A stretch of 44,669 nucleotides of DNA, from positions 1-44,669 of the forward strand of contig JAYTKJ010000169.1 in the NCBI GenBank assembly GCA_043730365.1, written 5' to 3'. The notes beneath the pieces are model-generated. The model had not been told where the DNA came from. It saw nothing but the letters and a program-made list of their open reading frames with translations, and did not search any database. Numbering within the stretch: the stretch's first letter is position 1; the number at the start of each line of letters is the position of its first letter. This document shows, in pieces, positions 32,030 to 43,060 of the stretch. Made by a program: the position numbers and the translations under genes. The stretch is from VFZP01 sp043730365. Its GTDB lineage: Bacteria > Acidobacteriota > Terriglobia > Bryobacterales > Bryobacteraceae.

Positions 32030-32321
32030 GCCGCCGAGCTGTGGCCGGGAGGATTCCAGGAATTCCTCAACATCGGAATTGTGCAGACCTAAGCCGAAGG
32101 TGATGATGCCGCCCCAGTCTTCCGGGATCATGCGGGCTCACGCCGCCCGCGCGGCTCCGGCGAATCCGAAAGCTTCTGAAAGCGATGCCCGTGGCCCACT
32201 GCACGGCTGCTGGAAGGTCAGCCGATGAGAGCCCGAATTGTTCCGCTTCCTTTAGAAGCTCTCGACTCTTCTCGGAAGTCCATTCGAGCCGGGTAATATC
32301 CGGCGGACACATGCCCGCCAT
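32030..32321 (-). pseudogene. Broken remnant of an unknown gene
   Basis: Starting at an ATG at 32321, MAGMCPPDITRLEWTSEKSR and ADLPAAVQWATGIAF read as ordinary coding protein. After about 60 codons, plausible protein continues only in another frame (EAFGFAGAARAA, a stop, then MIPEDWGGIITFGLGLHNSD and VEEFLESSRPQ). This is a frameshifted gene with at least one stop. The family is not recognised; it could be a small cytoplasmic protein carried with the toxin-antitoxin genes. Confidence 0.45.
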
Positions 32322-32337
32322 CGGGAAGTGCCGGCCT

Positions 32338-32545
32338 TTACTGCTCCCAATGCAAGCGCTCGCCATGGGCGTTCACGAAGCCGATGCGATCACCTTGCAT
32401 GGCCCGGGCCCAGCCGCGCTCGAGCGGTTCGAGTTCGTCAAATTGCAGAGTCAACGAATCCCCATTTGCCCGCCAACTTCGCCGGCGCGAAACCCTGACT
32501 AAAGGCTTTCGCCCCTTCGATTTTCGGTCTCACCAGAAACGATGA
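32338..32545 (-). pseudogene. WG-repeat protein fragment
   Basis: The text reads KIEGAKAFSQGFAPAKLAGK then WGFVDSA in one frame, and LTLQFDELEPLERGWARAMQ then GDRIGFVNAHGERLHWEQ and a TAA in the next frame. The repeating pattern of F(D/S)..-G.A.A-(K/R)-(W/R)(G/I)GFV(D/N) is that of WG repeats. There is no start and one frame change, so only the last one or two repeats of a larger gene remain. Confidence 0.6.
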
Positions 32546-32559
32546 TACCGTCCCCAGTC

Positions 32560-33154
32560 TCAGAAGGTGAAGCGGAAGCGAATGGCGGCGCGTTGGTCCG
32601 GGTTGCTGGCCGGGCTGAAGAAATGTGCGAGCTGCGGCGATTGACGGTAGGCCACCATCGCCAGATCCGTGCCGGGCATGTAGCGCTTTAGAACCGGGGT
32701 CTGAGCCTGGTCCTTCGGCGCCGAGTAGCTGAGCTCGGGCAGGAGTCTTACGTGCATCCACTTGTTGGGTTGGATAGCTTCGCGGAGCAGGTTCCCCGGA
32801 GCGGCGATCGGCTGTTCATTCTCATGGATCGACCGCACCACGCTGGCGGCGGACAGTTGGCTATCCAGCGTGGCTGAGCCCTTGAGGACGATTTCGTAGC
32901 TCTGATGGCACCGAACCCCGCCTTCGAGATTCGCACAGAATAGGCGCCGGGGGCGAGGTCTTCAAAGCGATAGTCGCCCTGCTCGTTGGTGGTCTGCCGC
33001 GTGGCCAAGCCATGGGCGCTCCGCACCACCACGGTGGACTCGCTGAGCGCGCGCCGGCCTGATCGGTAACGCGACCTTTCGACTGTGCGCCAAAGCACCC
33101 TTCGGCTGCCCACAAACCCGCTATCGCCGCCAGAATCCAGTCACTTAATCTCAT
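32560..33154 (-). pseudogene. Broken exported protein with carboxypeptidase-regulatory-like domain
   Basis: Pieces in three frames form one protein of about 197 residues. It starts with an ATG at 33154 (AGGAG site upstream) and a signal peptide (MRLSDWILAAIAGLWAAEGC). Next comes KGRVTDQAGA, then, after a single missing G near 33055, ALSESTVVVRSAHGLATRQT and TNEQGDYRFEDLAPGAYSVR. A second shift near 32905 leads into SYEIVLKGSATLDSQLSAAS and a C-terminal part ending AAIRFRFTF, like the last strand of an outer-membrane barrel. It looks like an Oar-type receptor stripped to its two ends, or a small exported protein, now frameshifted twice. Confidence 0.65.
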
Positions 33155-33374
33155 GCCCTTGTTCTCCTTCCATTCCATTAAAACCGGGATTTGGCTGTTT
33201 GAACCTCAAGAAAGGCTAAGCGAGTGTCAAGAACGGTTAACCGAACCAGGCCACCACTACTGATCCATTTGAATCCTAAACGGGTTTGCCTGCATCTCAT
33301 TGGATGTTATTTGTGTGATGGTCCGGATCCCCCTAAAGCTGATCGGACCTTCAGTTCGATCCAGGAGATTTCTA
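33155..33374 (+). other. Intergenic region upstream of katG
   Basis: AT-richer than its surroundings and likely to hold the katG promoter. No clear -10/-35 pair, Fur/PerR box or OxyR site could be picked out by eye. The GGAGATTTCTA ribosome site at the 3' end belongs to katG. Confidence 0.35.
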
Positions 33375-35597
<2,223 letters not shown>

Positions 35598-35601
35598 GCG
35601 G

Positions 35602-36600
35602 TTACTTCTTGAGAGCGAGCACGGCGTCCAAAGGTAGGCCCGTCACCTTGCCCTCGGTCTCGGCGAAGCCGGCGTCTTGCAGCAAGTCCGCATATTGCCG
35701 GAAGCTGCGCTCGCGGCCCTCGGTGCCCACCAGCATGTTGAGCGATTGCATGGTGGTCGACACCGGGCCGCACAGATCGTCGTTGAGCAGCTTCTCGGCG
35801 ATCAACAATCCGCCGCCAGCCGGCAGCGCTGCGTAAATCTTGTCGAGGAGCCGGCGGATCTTCTCCTCGTTCCAATCGTGCAGGATGCGGCCCAGCGCAT
35901 AAAGGTCGGCATCCGGCAGCGGGTCCGTGAAAAAATCGCCCGCAATCAGTTCGACGTCCGTCCCGTGCGTGAAGCCGCGCGCTATTTCGATCACCGGAGC
36001 GAGGTCAAACACCGCGACCCGCAACTGCGGATATCGCGCGCGCGCCGCCATCGGTAAATGGCCCGTGGCGCCACCCAGATCCACCAGGCGACGGAACCGG
36101 CTCAGGTCAAACGCCGCCACCACGCCCGGGCTCGACATGGTTCCAAAGCCATGCATGCCGAGCAGGAACTCGCGCTTGCGCTCCTCGGTGCTGTAGTAGG
36201 AGGAAAACAGCGGCCCGTCCAGGTCAAACGTCTGCTTCCAGCGATGGCTGCCTTCGCGCACCGCATCTTCCAGGTTCGCCCACATCCGCCACAACACTTC
36301 GTTTGAGTAGCGTACGTAGCCGGTCAATGTCTGTGGGCTCTCGCGGCACAAATACGCGCCGGCGGCGGGCGAATTCGCATAAGCCGACCCTTGCTTCTGC
36401 AGCAGCCCGAGCGACACACAGGCATCGAGAAAGCGCTCGAACGTGTCCGGGTCTTCGCCTTTGCCGCGAATCTCATGTGCTTCGGCGGGCCCGGACGCCA
36501 ATCGGTCAAAAATGCCGAGCGAGACGGCGGCGAACATGGTTTTCGAGCGGCGGAAGGCCTCAATGAGATCCACTACCACTGCGGGGTCCGGAAGTGCCAT
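35602..36600 (-). CDS. SAM-dependent O-methyltransferase, ASMT/CrtF-like (second copy)
   Basis: A 332-residue methyltransferase with the same layout as the gene at 18963-19988. A winged-helix domain (residues 10-100, FRRSKTMFAAVSLGIFDRLA) is followed by SAM motif VDLGGATGHL (173-182), the acidic loop AVFDLAPVIEIA and the HDW motif at 241-243 (ILHDWNEEKI). The substrate is unknown. It is convergent with katG, with only four bases between stops. LeuRS ends 136 bp upstream on the same strand. The relationship to the other copy looks like distant paralogy, not a recent duplication. Confidence 0.9.
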   Translation of the reverse strand: MALPDPAVVVDLIEAFRRSKTMFAAVSLGIFDRLASGPAEAHEIRGKGEDPDTFERFLDACVSLGLLQKQGSAYANSPAAGAYLCRESPQTLTGYVRYSNEVLWRMWANLEDAVREGSHRWKQTFDLDGPLFSSYYSTEERKREFLLGMHGFGTMSSPGVVAAFDLSRFRRLVDLGGATGHLPMAARARYPQLRVAVFDLAPVIEIARGFTHGTDVELIAGDFFTDPLPDADLYALGRILHDWNEEKIRRLLDKIYAALPAGGGLLIAEKLLNDDLCGPVSTTMQSLNMLVGTEGRERSFRQYADLLQDAGFAETEGKVTGLPLDAVLALKK

Positions 36601-36736
36601 CTCGCGATTATCGCGCGTCTAAGTGGCGCTTGCCGATCCTGCGGATGAAGTCCATCTCGATAGGTGGAGACTCAAGGCACACCGGCAGCCAATCGGCGCC
36701 GGGTAAAGTACGCGCCGGGAAATCCGGGGCATCGTT

Positions 36737-39202
36737 TTACCCCTTCACCACGATGTTGACCAGCTTGTCCGGTATAGCTACGATCTTCACGACCTGTTTG
36801 CCGGCTATGTTGGCTTGTACTTTCGCGTCGGCCAGGACCAGGCGCTCGAGCTCGTCCTTGGCGGTGCCGAACGGCACTACGATCTTCGAGCGCAACTTGC
36901 CGTTCACCTGAATAGGAATCTCGGCGCCGTCTTCTTTGGCGAGTTCGGCGTTGACGTGCGGCCACGGTTGGCGGATCATGTGGCCCTCGCGCCCCAGTTC
37001 AACGCTCCAGATCTCCTGGCTCAGGAACGGAGCGAAGGGATGCAGCATCAGGCAGAGCTTCTCGGCAATCTCGGCGGCCGCCGCGCCCGTGAGGCCCGGC
37101 TCATACTCTTCGAGTGTGTTCATCAGCTCCATCAAAGCCGCGATGGAGGTGTTGAAGTGCCAGCGATTGTCAAAGTCCTGGGTGATCTTGTCCAGCGTTT
37201 GATGGAGCTTGCGTAGTGCCTTACGGTCCGCGTCACCCGATTCTCCGCCGCCCGTGCGCGCCTTCTCCGCGTTGCGGGTGACGAAGCGGTAGACACGGGT
37301 CAGGAAGCGGTATTGCCCCTGCACGCTGGATTCGTTCCACTCCATGTCCTTCTCCGGCGGCGCGGCAAAGAGCGTGAACAGCCGGCACGTGTCGGCGCCG
37401 TACTTCTGCACCATGTCGTCGGGGTCGACGACATTGCCGCGCGACTTTGACATGGTCTTGCCGCCGAGCTGCACCATACCCTGCGTAAACAGATTGGCCA
37501 CCGGTTCGTTGTTCGAGATCATACCGATGTCTCGCATCACGCGCGTCCAAAAGCGCGAGTAAATCAGGTGCAGAATCGCGTGCGTGACGCCGCCAATGTA
37601 CTGGTTGATGGGGAACCACGGCTGCGCCTTGGCGGTATCAAACGGCACGGCTTCGTTCTTCGGGTCGCAGAAGCGATAAAAGTACCAGGAGGAATCGACG
37701 AACGTGTCCATGGTGTCCGTCTCGCGCTCGGCGGCCGCACCGCATTTGGGACAGGTGGTGTTGAGGAACTCCGGGATGTTGGCCAGCGGCGAGCGGCCTT
37801 TACCCGTGAACTCTACCTTGTATGGCAACTCTACCGGCAACTGTTCATAAGGCACGGGCACGGTGCCGCACGCTTTGCAGCGGACCATCGGAATCGGCGT
37901 GCCCCAGTAGCGTTGACGCGAGACACCCCAGTCTTTGATGCGGAAGGTGGTACAGGCTTTGCCAAGGCCTTGCTCGCCGGCGAACGCCGCCATGGTCTTG
38001 CGCGCTTCGGCGCTCGGCAAGCCGGAGTACGGGCCGGAGGCGTCGACCACGCCGTACTCGGTGAACGCGGCTTTCATCGTCGCGCCGTCGGCCAACACGC
38101 CATCGGCCGCGCGTATCACCGGGCGGACGTTGATGCCGTACTCGCGGCAGAACTCGAAGTCCCGCTCGTCATGCGCGGGCACCGCCATAATCGCGCCCGT
38201 GCCATAGCCCATCAGCACGAAGTTGCCCACCCAAATTGGGATGCGCTCGCCGTTGAACGGATTGACGGCGAAGTGGCCCGTGGCGATGCCTTTCTTGTCG
38301 ATATCGCCCGGCCCCTGGCGCCCCAGTTCCTCGATCATCTCTTTCACTGGCGCCTGCGCCGCGCCCGGCATCAGCTTGGCTACCAGCGGATGTTCCGGCG
38401 CCACGATCAGGCAAGTGGCGCCGTAGATGGTGTCGATGCGTGTGGTAAAGATCCGGATCTTTTCGCCCGATTCGGCGTGCGTGAAGTCCACCTCGGCGCC
38501 TTCGCTTTTGCCGATCCAGTTGCGTTGCATCGTGAGCACGCGTTCGGGCCAGCCCTTCTCCAGGCTCGCGTAAGTTTCGGCCAGCAGTTCGTCGGCATAG
38601 TGGGTGATCTTGAGGAACCACTGCTCGAGCTCGCGTTGCTCAACGATACTCGAACAGCGCCAGCAGCGGCCGTCTTCCACCTGTTCATTCGCCAGCACCG
38701 TGGCGCAGTCCGGGCACCAGTTCACCTTGGCCAGCTTGCGATAGGCTAGGCCGCGTTCGAACATCTTCAGGAAGAACCACTGGTTCCACTTGTAGTAGTC
38801 CGGCAGACAAGTAGTAACTTCGCGTGACCAGTCATAGCTGAAGCCCATCCGCACCAGTTGCTTCTTCATGAAGCCGATGTTGGAGAGCGTCCAATCGCGC
38901 GGATGCATCTTGTTCTTGATGGCCGCGTTCTCGGCCGGCATACCGAAAGCGTCCCAGCCGATCGGGTGCAGTACGTCGTAGCCGCGCATCCACATGAAGC
39001 GCGCCAGTGCGTCGCCAATCGAGTAGTTGCGCACGTGGCCCATGTGGCACCGGCCACTGGGGTAGGGGAACATCTCAAGGACGTAGTAACGCGGGCGCAC
39101 CCCGTCATCGGCGGCTTGGTGGAGCGATGGCTCGGCGGCCCAGGCGTCAATCCACTTGGGTTCAATTTGTTGATGGTCGTACGGCTTATCGGCAGCTGAC
39201 AT
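36737..39202 (-). CDS. leuS: Leucyl-tRNA synthetase
   Basis: Class Ia synthetase that charges tRNA-Leu. It has 821 residues, as expected for the bacterial form. The HIGH signature is HMGH (53-56, in PSGRCHMGHVRNYSIGDALA), a zinc knuckle appears in NWCPDCATVLANEQVEDGRC, the CP1 editing domain contains TRIDTIYGATCLIVAPEHP, and the KMSKS loop is TMSKS at 583-587. The anticodon-binding and C-terminal domains are complete, ending KQVVKIVAIPDKLVNIVVKG. A Uma2 gene lies 36 bp upstream on the same strand. Confidence 0.97.
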   Translation of the reverse strand: MSAADKPYDHQQIEPKWIDAWAAEPSLHQAADDGVRPRYYVLEMFPYPSGRCHMGHVRNYSIGDALARFMWMRGYDVLHPIGWDAFGMPAENAAIKNKMHPRDWTLSNIGFMKKQLVRMGFSYDWSREVTTCLPDYYKWNQWFFLKMFERGLAYRKLAKVNWCPDCATVLANEQVEDGRCWRCSSIVEQRELEQWFLKITHYADELLAETYASLEKGWPERVLTMQRNWIGKSEGAEVDFTHAESGEKIRIFTTRIDTIYGATCLIVAPEHPLVAKLMPGAAQAPVKEMIEELGRQGPGDIDKKGIATGHFAVNPFNGERIPIWVGNFVLMGYGTGAIMAVPAHDERDFEFCREYGINVRPVIRAADGVLADGATMKAAFTEYGVVDASGPYSGLPSAEARKTMAAFAGEQGLGKACTTFRIKDWGVSRQRYWGTPIPMVRCKACGTVPVPYEQLPVELPYKVEFTGKGRSPLANIPEFLNTTCPKCGAAAERETDTMDTFVDSSWYFYRFCDPKNEAVPFDTAKAQPWFPINQYIGGVTHAILHLIYSRFWTRVMRDIGMISNNEPVANLFTQGMVQLGGKTMSKSRGNVVDPDDMVQKYGADTCRLFTLFAAPPEKDMEWNESSVQGQYRFLTRVYRFVTRNAEKARTGGGESGDADRKALRKLHQTLDKITQDFDNRWHFNTSIAALMELMNTLEEYEPGLTGAAAAEIAEKLCLMLHPFAPFLSQEIWSVELGREGHMIRQPWPHVNAELAKEDGAEIPIQVNGKLRSKIVVPFGTAKDELERLVLADAKVQANIAGKQVVKIVAIPDKLVNIVVKG

Positions 39203-39238
39203 ATTTGCTCTGGAGAGTGTTGGTTAGTTGCAGGCGTG

Positions 39239-39871
39239 CTACTGGGCAGCGACAGCCTCGCGCACGTGACGGAACCAGGCAAGCCGGTTCATGTGTTCGC
39301 CCTCAGAGAGGAGCTTCGTGAGTAGTTTGGCGCTCATGCCTCGCAGGATCGAGCTCTTGGCGGCGGACTTGTACTCGCCGCCGCTTAACCGGTACATGCG
39401 GATCGTGGCGCCTTCGCAGCGCCAGACTTCGCGGATGCCGAGGGCGGCATACATGAGGAGCTTGCGCTGCGAGTTGCGACTGATATCGACTTCGACCACC
39501 AGGTCGGGCGGCGGATCTTTGTCGAGCTTCACTTTGGTCCGTCCCCTCAAGAGATCCAGGTTCGTGACGTAGTAGCTGAGATCAGCTTCGAAACCGATCC
39601 GCTTTCGATTGTGGCGGAAGGTGTGCTGGCCACTGCCGATGAAATCCACACCGAGGGCTTCGGCCAGGATGCCGAACATCGAGTTGATCAGATCTTTCGC
39701 CGATTCATGTGGCCAGCCTACAGTCATGATCTCGAGTTCTCCCTCGAAGTAAGCCAGTTGCGTCGCACGGCTTTGGTTCTCATCGCAAAGTTTGACGTAG
39801 GTCTCCCAGGTGATTTCGCGGAGGACATTCCGATCTTCCGCATGCGGGATGCTGGCGAACGCCGTGGCCAT
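39239..39871 (-). CDS. Uma2 family endonuclease (DUF820)
   Basis: A 210-residue Uma2/DUF820 protein. The nuclease-like core has the family pattern: YFEGELEIMTVGWPHESAKD, then GSGQHTFRHNRKRIGFEADL and DPPPDLVVEVDISRNSQRKL, which carries the conserved Asp and Glu of the restriction-like fold. Uma2 proteins are numerous in cyanobacteria and Acidobacteriota, and their biological targets are unknown; many neighbour transposons or toxin genes. The ATG at 39871 is chosen because GATAAT ends six bases before it. A longer upstream frame adds 33 residues of low-complexity sequence. Confidence 0.85.
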   Translation of the reverse strand: MATAFASIPHAEDRNVLREITWETYVKLCDENQSRATQLAYFEGELEIMTVGWPHESAKDLINSMFGILAEALGVDFIGSGQHTFRHNRKRIGFEADLSYYVTNLDLLRGRTKVKLDKDPPPDLVVEVDISRNSQRKLLMYAALGIREVWRCEGATIRMYRLSGGEYKSAAKSSILRGMSAKLLTKLLSEGEHMNRLAWFRHVREAVAAQ

Positions 39872-39877
39872 AGCTAC

Positions 39878-39883
39878 ATTATC
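39878..39883 (-). promoter_or_regulatory. -10-like hexamer GATAAT for Uma2
   Basis: GATAAT on the minus strand ends six bases before the Uma2 ATG. No ribosome site or clear -35 is visible. It fits the same leaderless spacing as at 1116, 18023 and 40132. Confidence 0.35.
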
Positions 39884-40131
39884 GATCAAGCCGGATCTGG
39901 ATAGAGGAACGCGCGGTGGCGCCGCCGAGGGACTTCGCTCGCTTTGGCCTGGCACATCCAGCAGGCGCAAGGACGGCAGTGCGTGGAGGCGTTTACGCCG
40001 ACGGCGCGGGGTGTGATGGCTGTGGCGGCACGCGGTCCAAACCAGAGACGCATGATGCGCTTGGCCCGATCTTTGATGCGCTGTTCGTGGCTGCGGCGCT
40101 CGCCTCGACTGTCGTTTTCCGGCATGGCTTC

Positions 40132-40137
40132 TATAAT
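40132..40137 (+). promoter_or_regulatory. -10-like hexamer TATAAT for oligopeptidase B
   Basis: A perfect TATAAT ends six bases before the ATG at 40144. No ribosome site precedes the ATG, so transcription may begin at the start codon. The -35 region is unclear. Confidence 0.45.
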
Positions 40138-40143
40138 TACATT

Positions 40144-42237
40144 ATGTTGAATAGGGTTTCCACTGGAGTCCTGATATTAATGGCTTCCGCCACTGCCGAG
40201 ACCAATCCCGCGCCGCCCACGGCCAAGCGCCTTGACCACCGTGAGGTGCGCCATGAGGCGACCGTGGTCGACCAGTATTTCTGGCTCCGCGACAAGAAAA
40301 ACCCCGAGGTGATCAAATACCTCGAAGACGAGAACGCCTATACGGCGGCGATGACCAAGGATGTTCAACCGTTTGGCGACGCGCTTTACAAGGAGATGCT
40401 GAGCCACATCAAGCAGACCGATCTCAGTGTGCCTGTGAAGCGGGGACCATACCTCTACTATTCGCGCACCGAAGAGGGCAAGCAGTATCAGATTCAATGC
40501 CGCCGCCAAGGCACGATGGAGGCGCCCGAGGAGGTGCTGCTGGACGTGAACGAGCTGGCGAAGGGCAAGAAATTCCTGAGCGTTCGCGAGTCCTTGGTCA
40601 GCGACGACGCGAATTTGTTGGCCTACACAGTGGACGATACCGGCTATCGCCAATACAAGCTGCATATCAAAGACCTGCGCAGCGGAAAGACCCTGGCCGA
40701 CACAGCCGAGCGGGTCACTTCGGTTCAGTGGGCTACCGACAACAAGACGCTGTTCTTTGTCACCGAAGACGGCGTGACCAAGCGATCCGATCGGCTCTGG
40801 AGGCAGGCGCTCGGCGGGAAGGCTACCCAGATCTATCAGGAGAAAGACGAGCTTTATCGGATCCACTTGGGGCGCACGCGAGACAAGAAGTTTCTGATCC
40901 TCGATATCCAAAGCACCGACACCACCGAAGCGCGCTATCTCGCCGCTGACCAGCCGGCCGCTGAATTTCGAGCGTTCCTGCCACGCGAGAAGAATCACAA
41001 GTACGACATCGATCATCGTGACGGCCTCTTTTATGTCCGCACCAACAAGGACGCCAAAGACTTCAAGATTGTCACGGCGCCGACCAACAATCCGGGCCCG
41101 GCGCATTGGCAGGAGTTTGTCGCCCATCAGGCTGGCGTGAAGATTCAGGGTATTGACCTGTTCCGCCATTTCGCAGTGGCGCTGGAGAAGTCGAAGGCGC
41201 TGAACTCACTGCGCTTTTACGATTTCAGGACTAAGAAGTGGAACGCGCTGATGTTTCCCGAGACCGTCTACTCGGCCTTTCCTGGCGGCACTCCCGAGTA
41301 TGAGTCGGAGACCTATCGCTATTCCTACCAGAGCATGGTCACGCCGTCGAGCGTGTTTGACTACGACATGAGCAGCCGCCAATCCAAGTTGCTTAAGCAA
41401 CAGGAAGTGCCGGGTGGCTTCGACGCCAAGGCTTATGTGACCGAGAGGCAGTGGGCGACGGCGCGCGATGGCGAAAAGGTGCCGCTGTCGATCGTTTACA
41501 AGAAAGGTTTCAAACGCGATGGCAAGTCGCCGCTGTTCCTCTACGCTTATGGGTCATATGGCATGGGGATGCCCGCGACTTTTTCCGCCAGCCGCCTGAG
41601 CCTGCTCGATCGGGGCATGGCCTATGTGATTGCGCACATCCGCGGTGGCGACGAGATGGGAGAGCGCTGGCATGACGACGGCATGCTGATGAAGAAGAAA
41701 AACACCTTCAATGATTTTGTCGATTCAGCGGAGTATCTGATCAAAGAGAAATGGACTAGCAAGGCCAAGTTGGTGATCGAAGGCGGTAGCGCGGGCGGAC
41801 TCCTGATGGGTGCGGTGGTCAATCAGCGGCCCGATCTGTTCCGCGCCGTGCACTCCGCCGTTCCGTTTGTCGATGTGATAAACACGATGATGGACGCCTC
41901 GCTGCCACTCACGGTGGGCGAGTATCTGGAGTGGGGCAATCCGAGCGACAAGGCGTCGTATGACTATATGAAGTCTTATAGTCCTTATGACAATCTGGAA
42001 AAGCGCGCCTATCCGGCTATGTTGGTAACCACTAGCTTGAACGATAGCCAGGTGGGATACTGGGAGCCGGCCAAATACGTGGCGCGGTTGCGTCCGCTGA
42101 AGACCGACAAGAACGCTCTGTTGCTGAAGGTCAATATGGGTGCGGGGCACGGTGGCGCGTCAGGACGCTACGACAAGTTGAAAGAGACCGCCTTTGAGTA
42201 CGCCTGGCTGATGACGCAGGTGGGCATCACGAAATAG
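40144..42237 (+). CDS. ptrB: Oligopeptidase B-like S9 serine peptidase
   Basis: Prolyl-oligopeptidase-family enzyme of 697 residues that trims short peptides, preferring basic residues if it is a true oligopeptidase B. Residues 1-20 are hydrophobic (MLNRVSTGVLILMASATAE), a weak signal peptide, so export is possible. A beta-propeller domain (about 30-400) starts VDQYFWLRDKKNPEVIKYLE. The C-terminal hydrolase domain has catalytic Ser549 in GGSAGG, Asp634 in TTSLNDSQVGYWEP and His669 in GAGHGG. The ATG at 40144 is chosen over the longer frame because the propeller N-terminus follows directly. Its 3' end overlaps the convergent endonuclease IV gene by about 11 bp. Confidence 0.9.
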   Translation: MLNRVSTGVLILMASATAETNPAPPTAKRLDHREVRHEATVVDQYFWLRDKKNPEVIKYLEDENAYTAAMTKDVQPFGDALYKEMLSHIKQTDLSVPVKRGPYLYYSRTEEGKQYQIQCRRQGTMEAPEEVLLDVNELAKGKKFLSVRESLVSDDANLLAYTVDDTGYRQYKLHIKDLRSGKTLADTAERVTSVQWATDNKTLFFVTEDGVTKRSDRLWRQALGGKATQIYQEKDELYRIHLGRTRDKKFLILDIQSTDTTEARYLAADQPAAEFRAFLPREKNHKYDIDHRDGLFYVRTNKDAKDFKIVTAPTNNPGPAHWQEFVAHQAGVKIQGIDLFRHFAVALEKSKALNSLRFYDFRTKKWNALMFPETVYSAFPGGTPEYESETYRYSYQSMVTPSSVFDYDMSSRQSKLLKQQEVPGGFDAKAYVTERQWATARDGEKVPLSIVYKKGFKRDGKSPLFLYAYGSYGMGMPATFSASRLSLLDRGMAYVIAHIRGGDEMGERWHDDGMLMKKKNTFNDFVDSAEYLIKEKWTSKAKLVIEGGSAGGLLMGAVVNQRPDLFRAVHSAVPFVDVINTMMDASLPLTVGEYLEWGNPSDKASYDYMKSYSPYDNLEKRAYPAMLVTTSLNDSQVGYWEPAKYVARLRPLKTDKNALLLKVNMGAGHGGASGRYDKLKETAFEYAWLMTQVGITK

Positions 42238-43060
42238 ATAACGTGCGCAGTGCCGAGATGTCTCGGGCGTCGTCGCCGTCTTCTTCAAACGGAGTCTCGA
42301 GAATGAAAGCCTTGTGGCGCAGTTCCGGATGAGCGAGAATCTCCCGAAACGGCTCCGGCCCAATGTGGCCTTTGCCGATGTTCTCGTGCCGGTCCACGCG
42401 GGAGCCGCGCGGAGTTTTCGAGTCATTGGCATGGACAACGGGAACGTTTTCGAAGCCGAGCTGAGCGCAGGAGGCAATGAAGTCGAGGCCGGCCGAAAAG
42501 GCGTGGCAGGTATCCATGCAGTACCGCACGGCAAACGGGACCTCGCCGTCCACGAGCGAGCGAATCGCAATCATCTCCGAGATGCGGCTGCCGAGGCTCG
42601 CCCCTTGGCCGGCGGAGTTCTCCAGCAGCAGCGTCAGGTTGCTTGGCGGCACGCCCTCGGCCGCCTCCATGATTCCCAGCGCCACGGCGGCGACTCCGGT
42701 CTCGGCCGTCTGATCCTTGTAGTTGCCGGGGTGCAATACCAGGTAGTCTGCGCCCACCATGATACAGCGGAGGAGCTCTTCGCGAAACGCCTGGATAGAC
42801 TTGCCGCGAATAGTCTCGTCGATCGAGGCGAGGTTGACGAGATAGTTGCCATGCACCACCAGCGGCGCAATATCGAGCTCAACACGCGCGGCCCGGAATC
42901 GCTTTACGTCTTCGGCTCCCGGCCGCGATGCCCGCCACATGCGCGGGCTGGCTGTGAAGATCTGCATGGTGTTGGCGCCGGCTCCGTGGGCGTCACGCGC
43001 GGCCTGCTCAAGCGAACCGCCAACGGAGTAATGCGCGCCGATCCGATAGGTCACGCTCAC
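42227..43060 (-). CDS. nfo: Endonuclease IV (AP endonuclease)
   Basis: Zinc-dependent AP endonuclease that incises DNA 5' of abasic sites and removes damaged 3' ends in base-excision repair. It has 277 residues, a normal length. The TIM-barrel metal ligands are in VVHGNYLVNLA, YLVLHPGNY, LLLENSAGQG, YCMDTCHAFSAG, VVHANDSK, VDRHENIGKGHIG and ILETPFEEDG, all close to the Nfo consensus. The GTG start overlaps the TGA of the aldehyde dehydrogenase gene by four bases (GTGA), so translation is coupled to a gene that now contains a frameshift. Confidence 0.94.
   Translation of the reverse strand: MSVTYRIGAHYSVGGSLEQAARDAHGAGANTMQIFTASPRMWRASRPGAEDVKRFRAARVELDIAPLVVHGNYLVNLASIDETIRGKSIQAFREELLRCIMVGADYLVLHPGNYKDQTAETGVAAVALGIMEAAEGVPPSNLTLLLENSAGQGASLGSRISEMIAIRSLVDGEVPFAVRYCMDTCHAFSAGLDFIASCAQLGFENVPVVHANDSKTPRGSRVDRHENIGKGHIGPEPFREILAHPELRHKAFILETPFEEDGDDARDISALRTLSIS

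Noticed and set aside
37568..38749. Long plus-strand open frame of 393 codons
   Set aside because: Antisense to leuS, whose motifs and length are certain. The frame lacks any domain pattern.
40177..41169. Minus-strand open frame of 330 codons
   Set aside because: Antisense to the oligopeptidase B gene; no ribosome site or recognisable domain.
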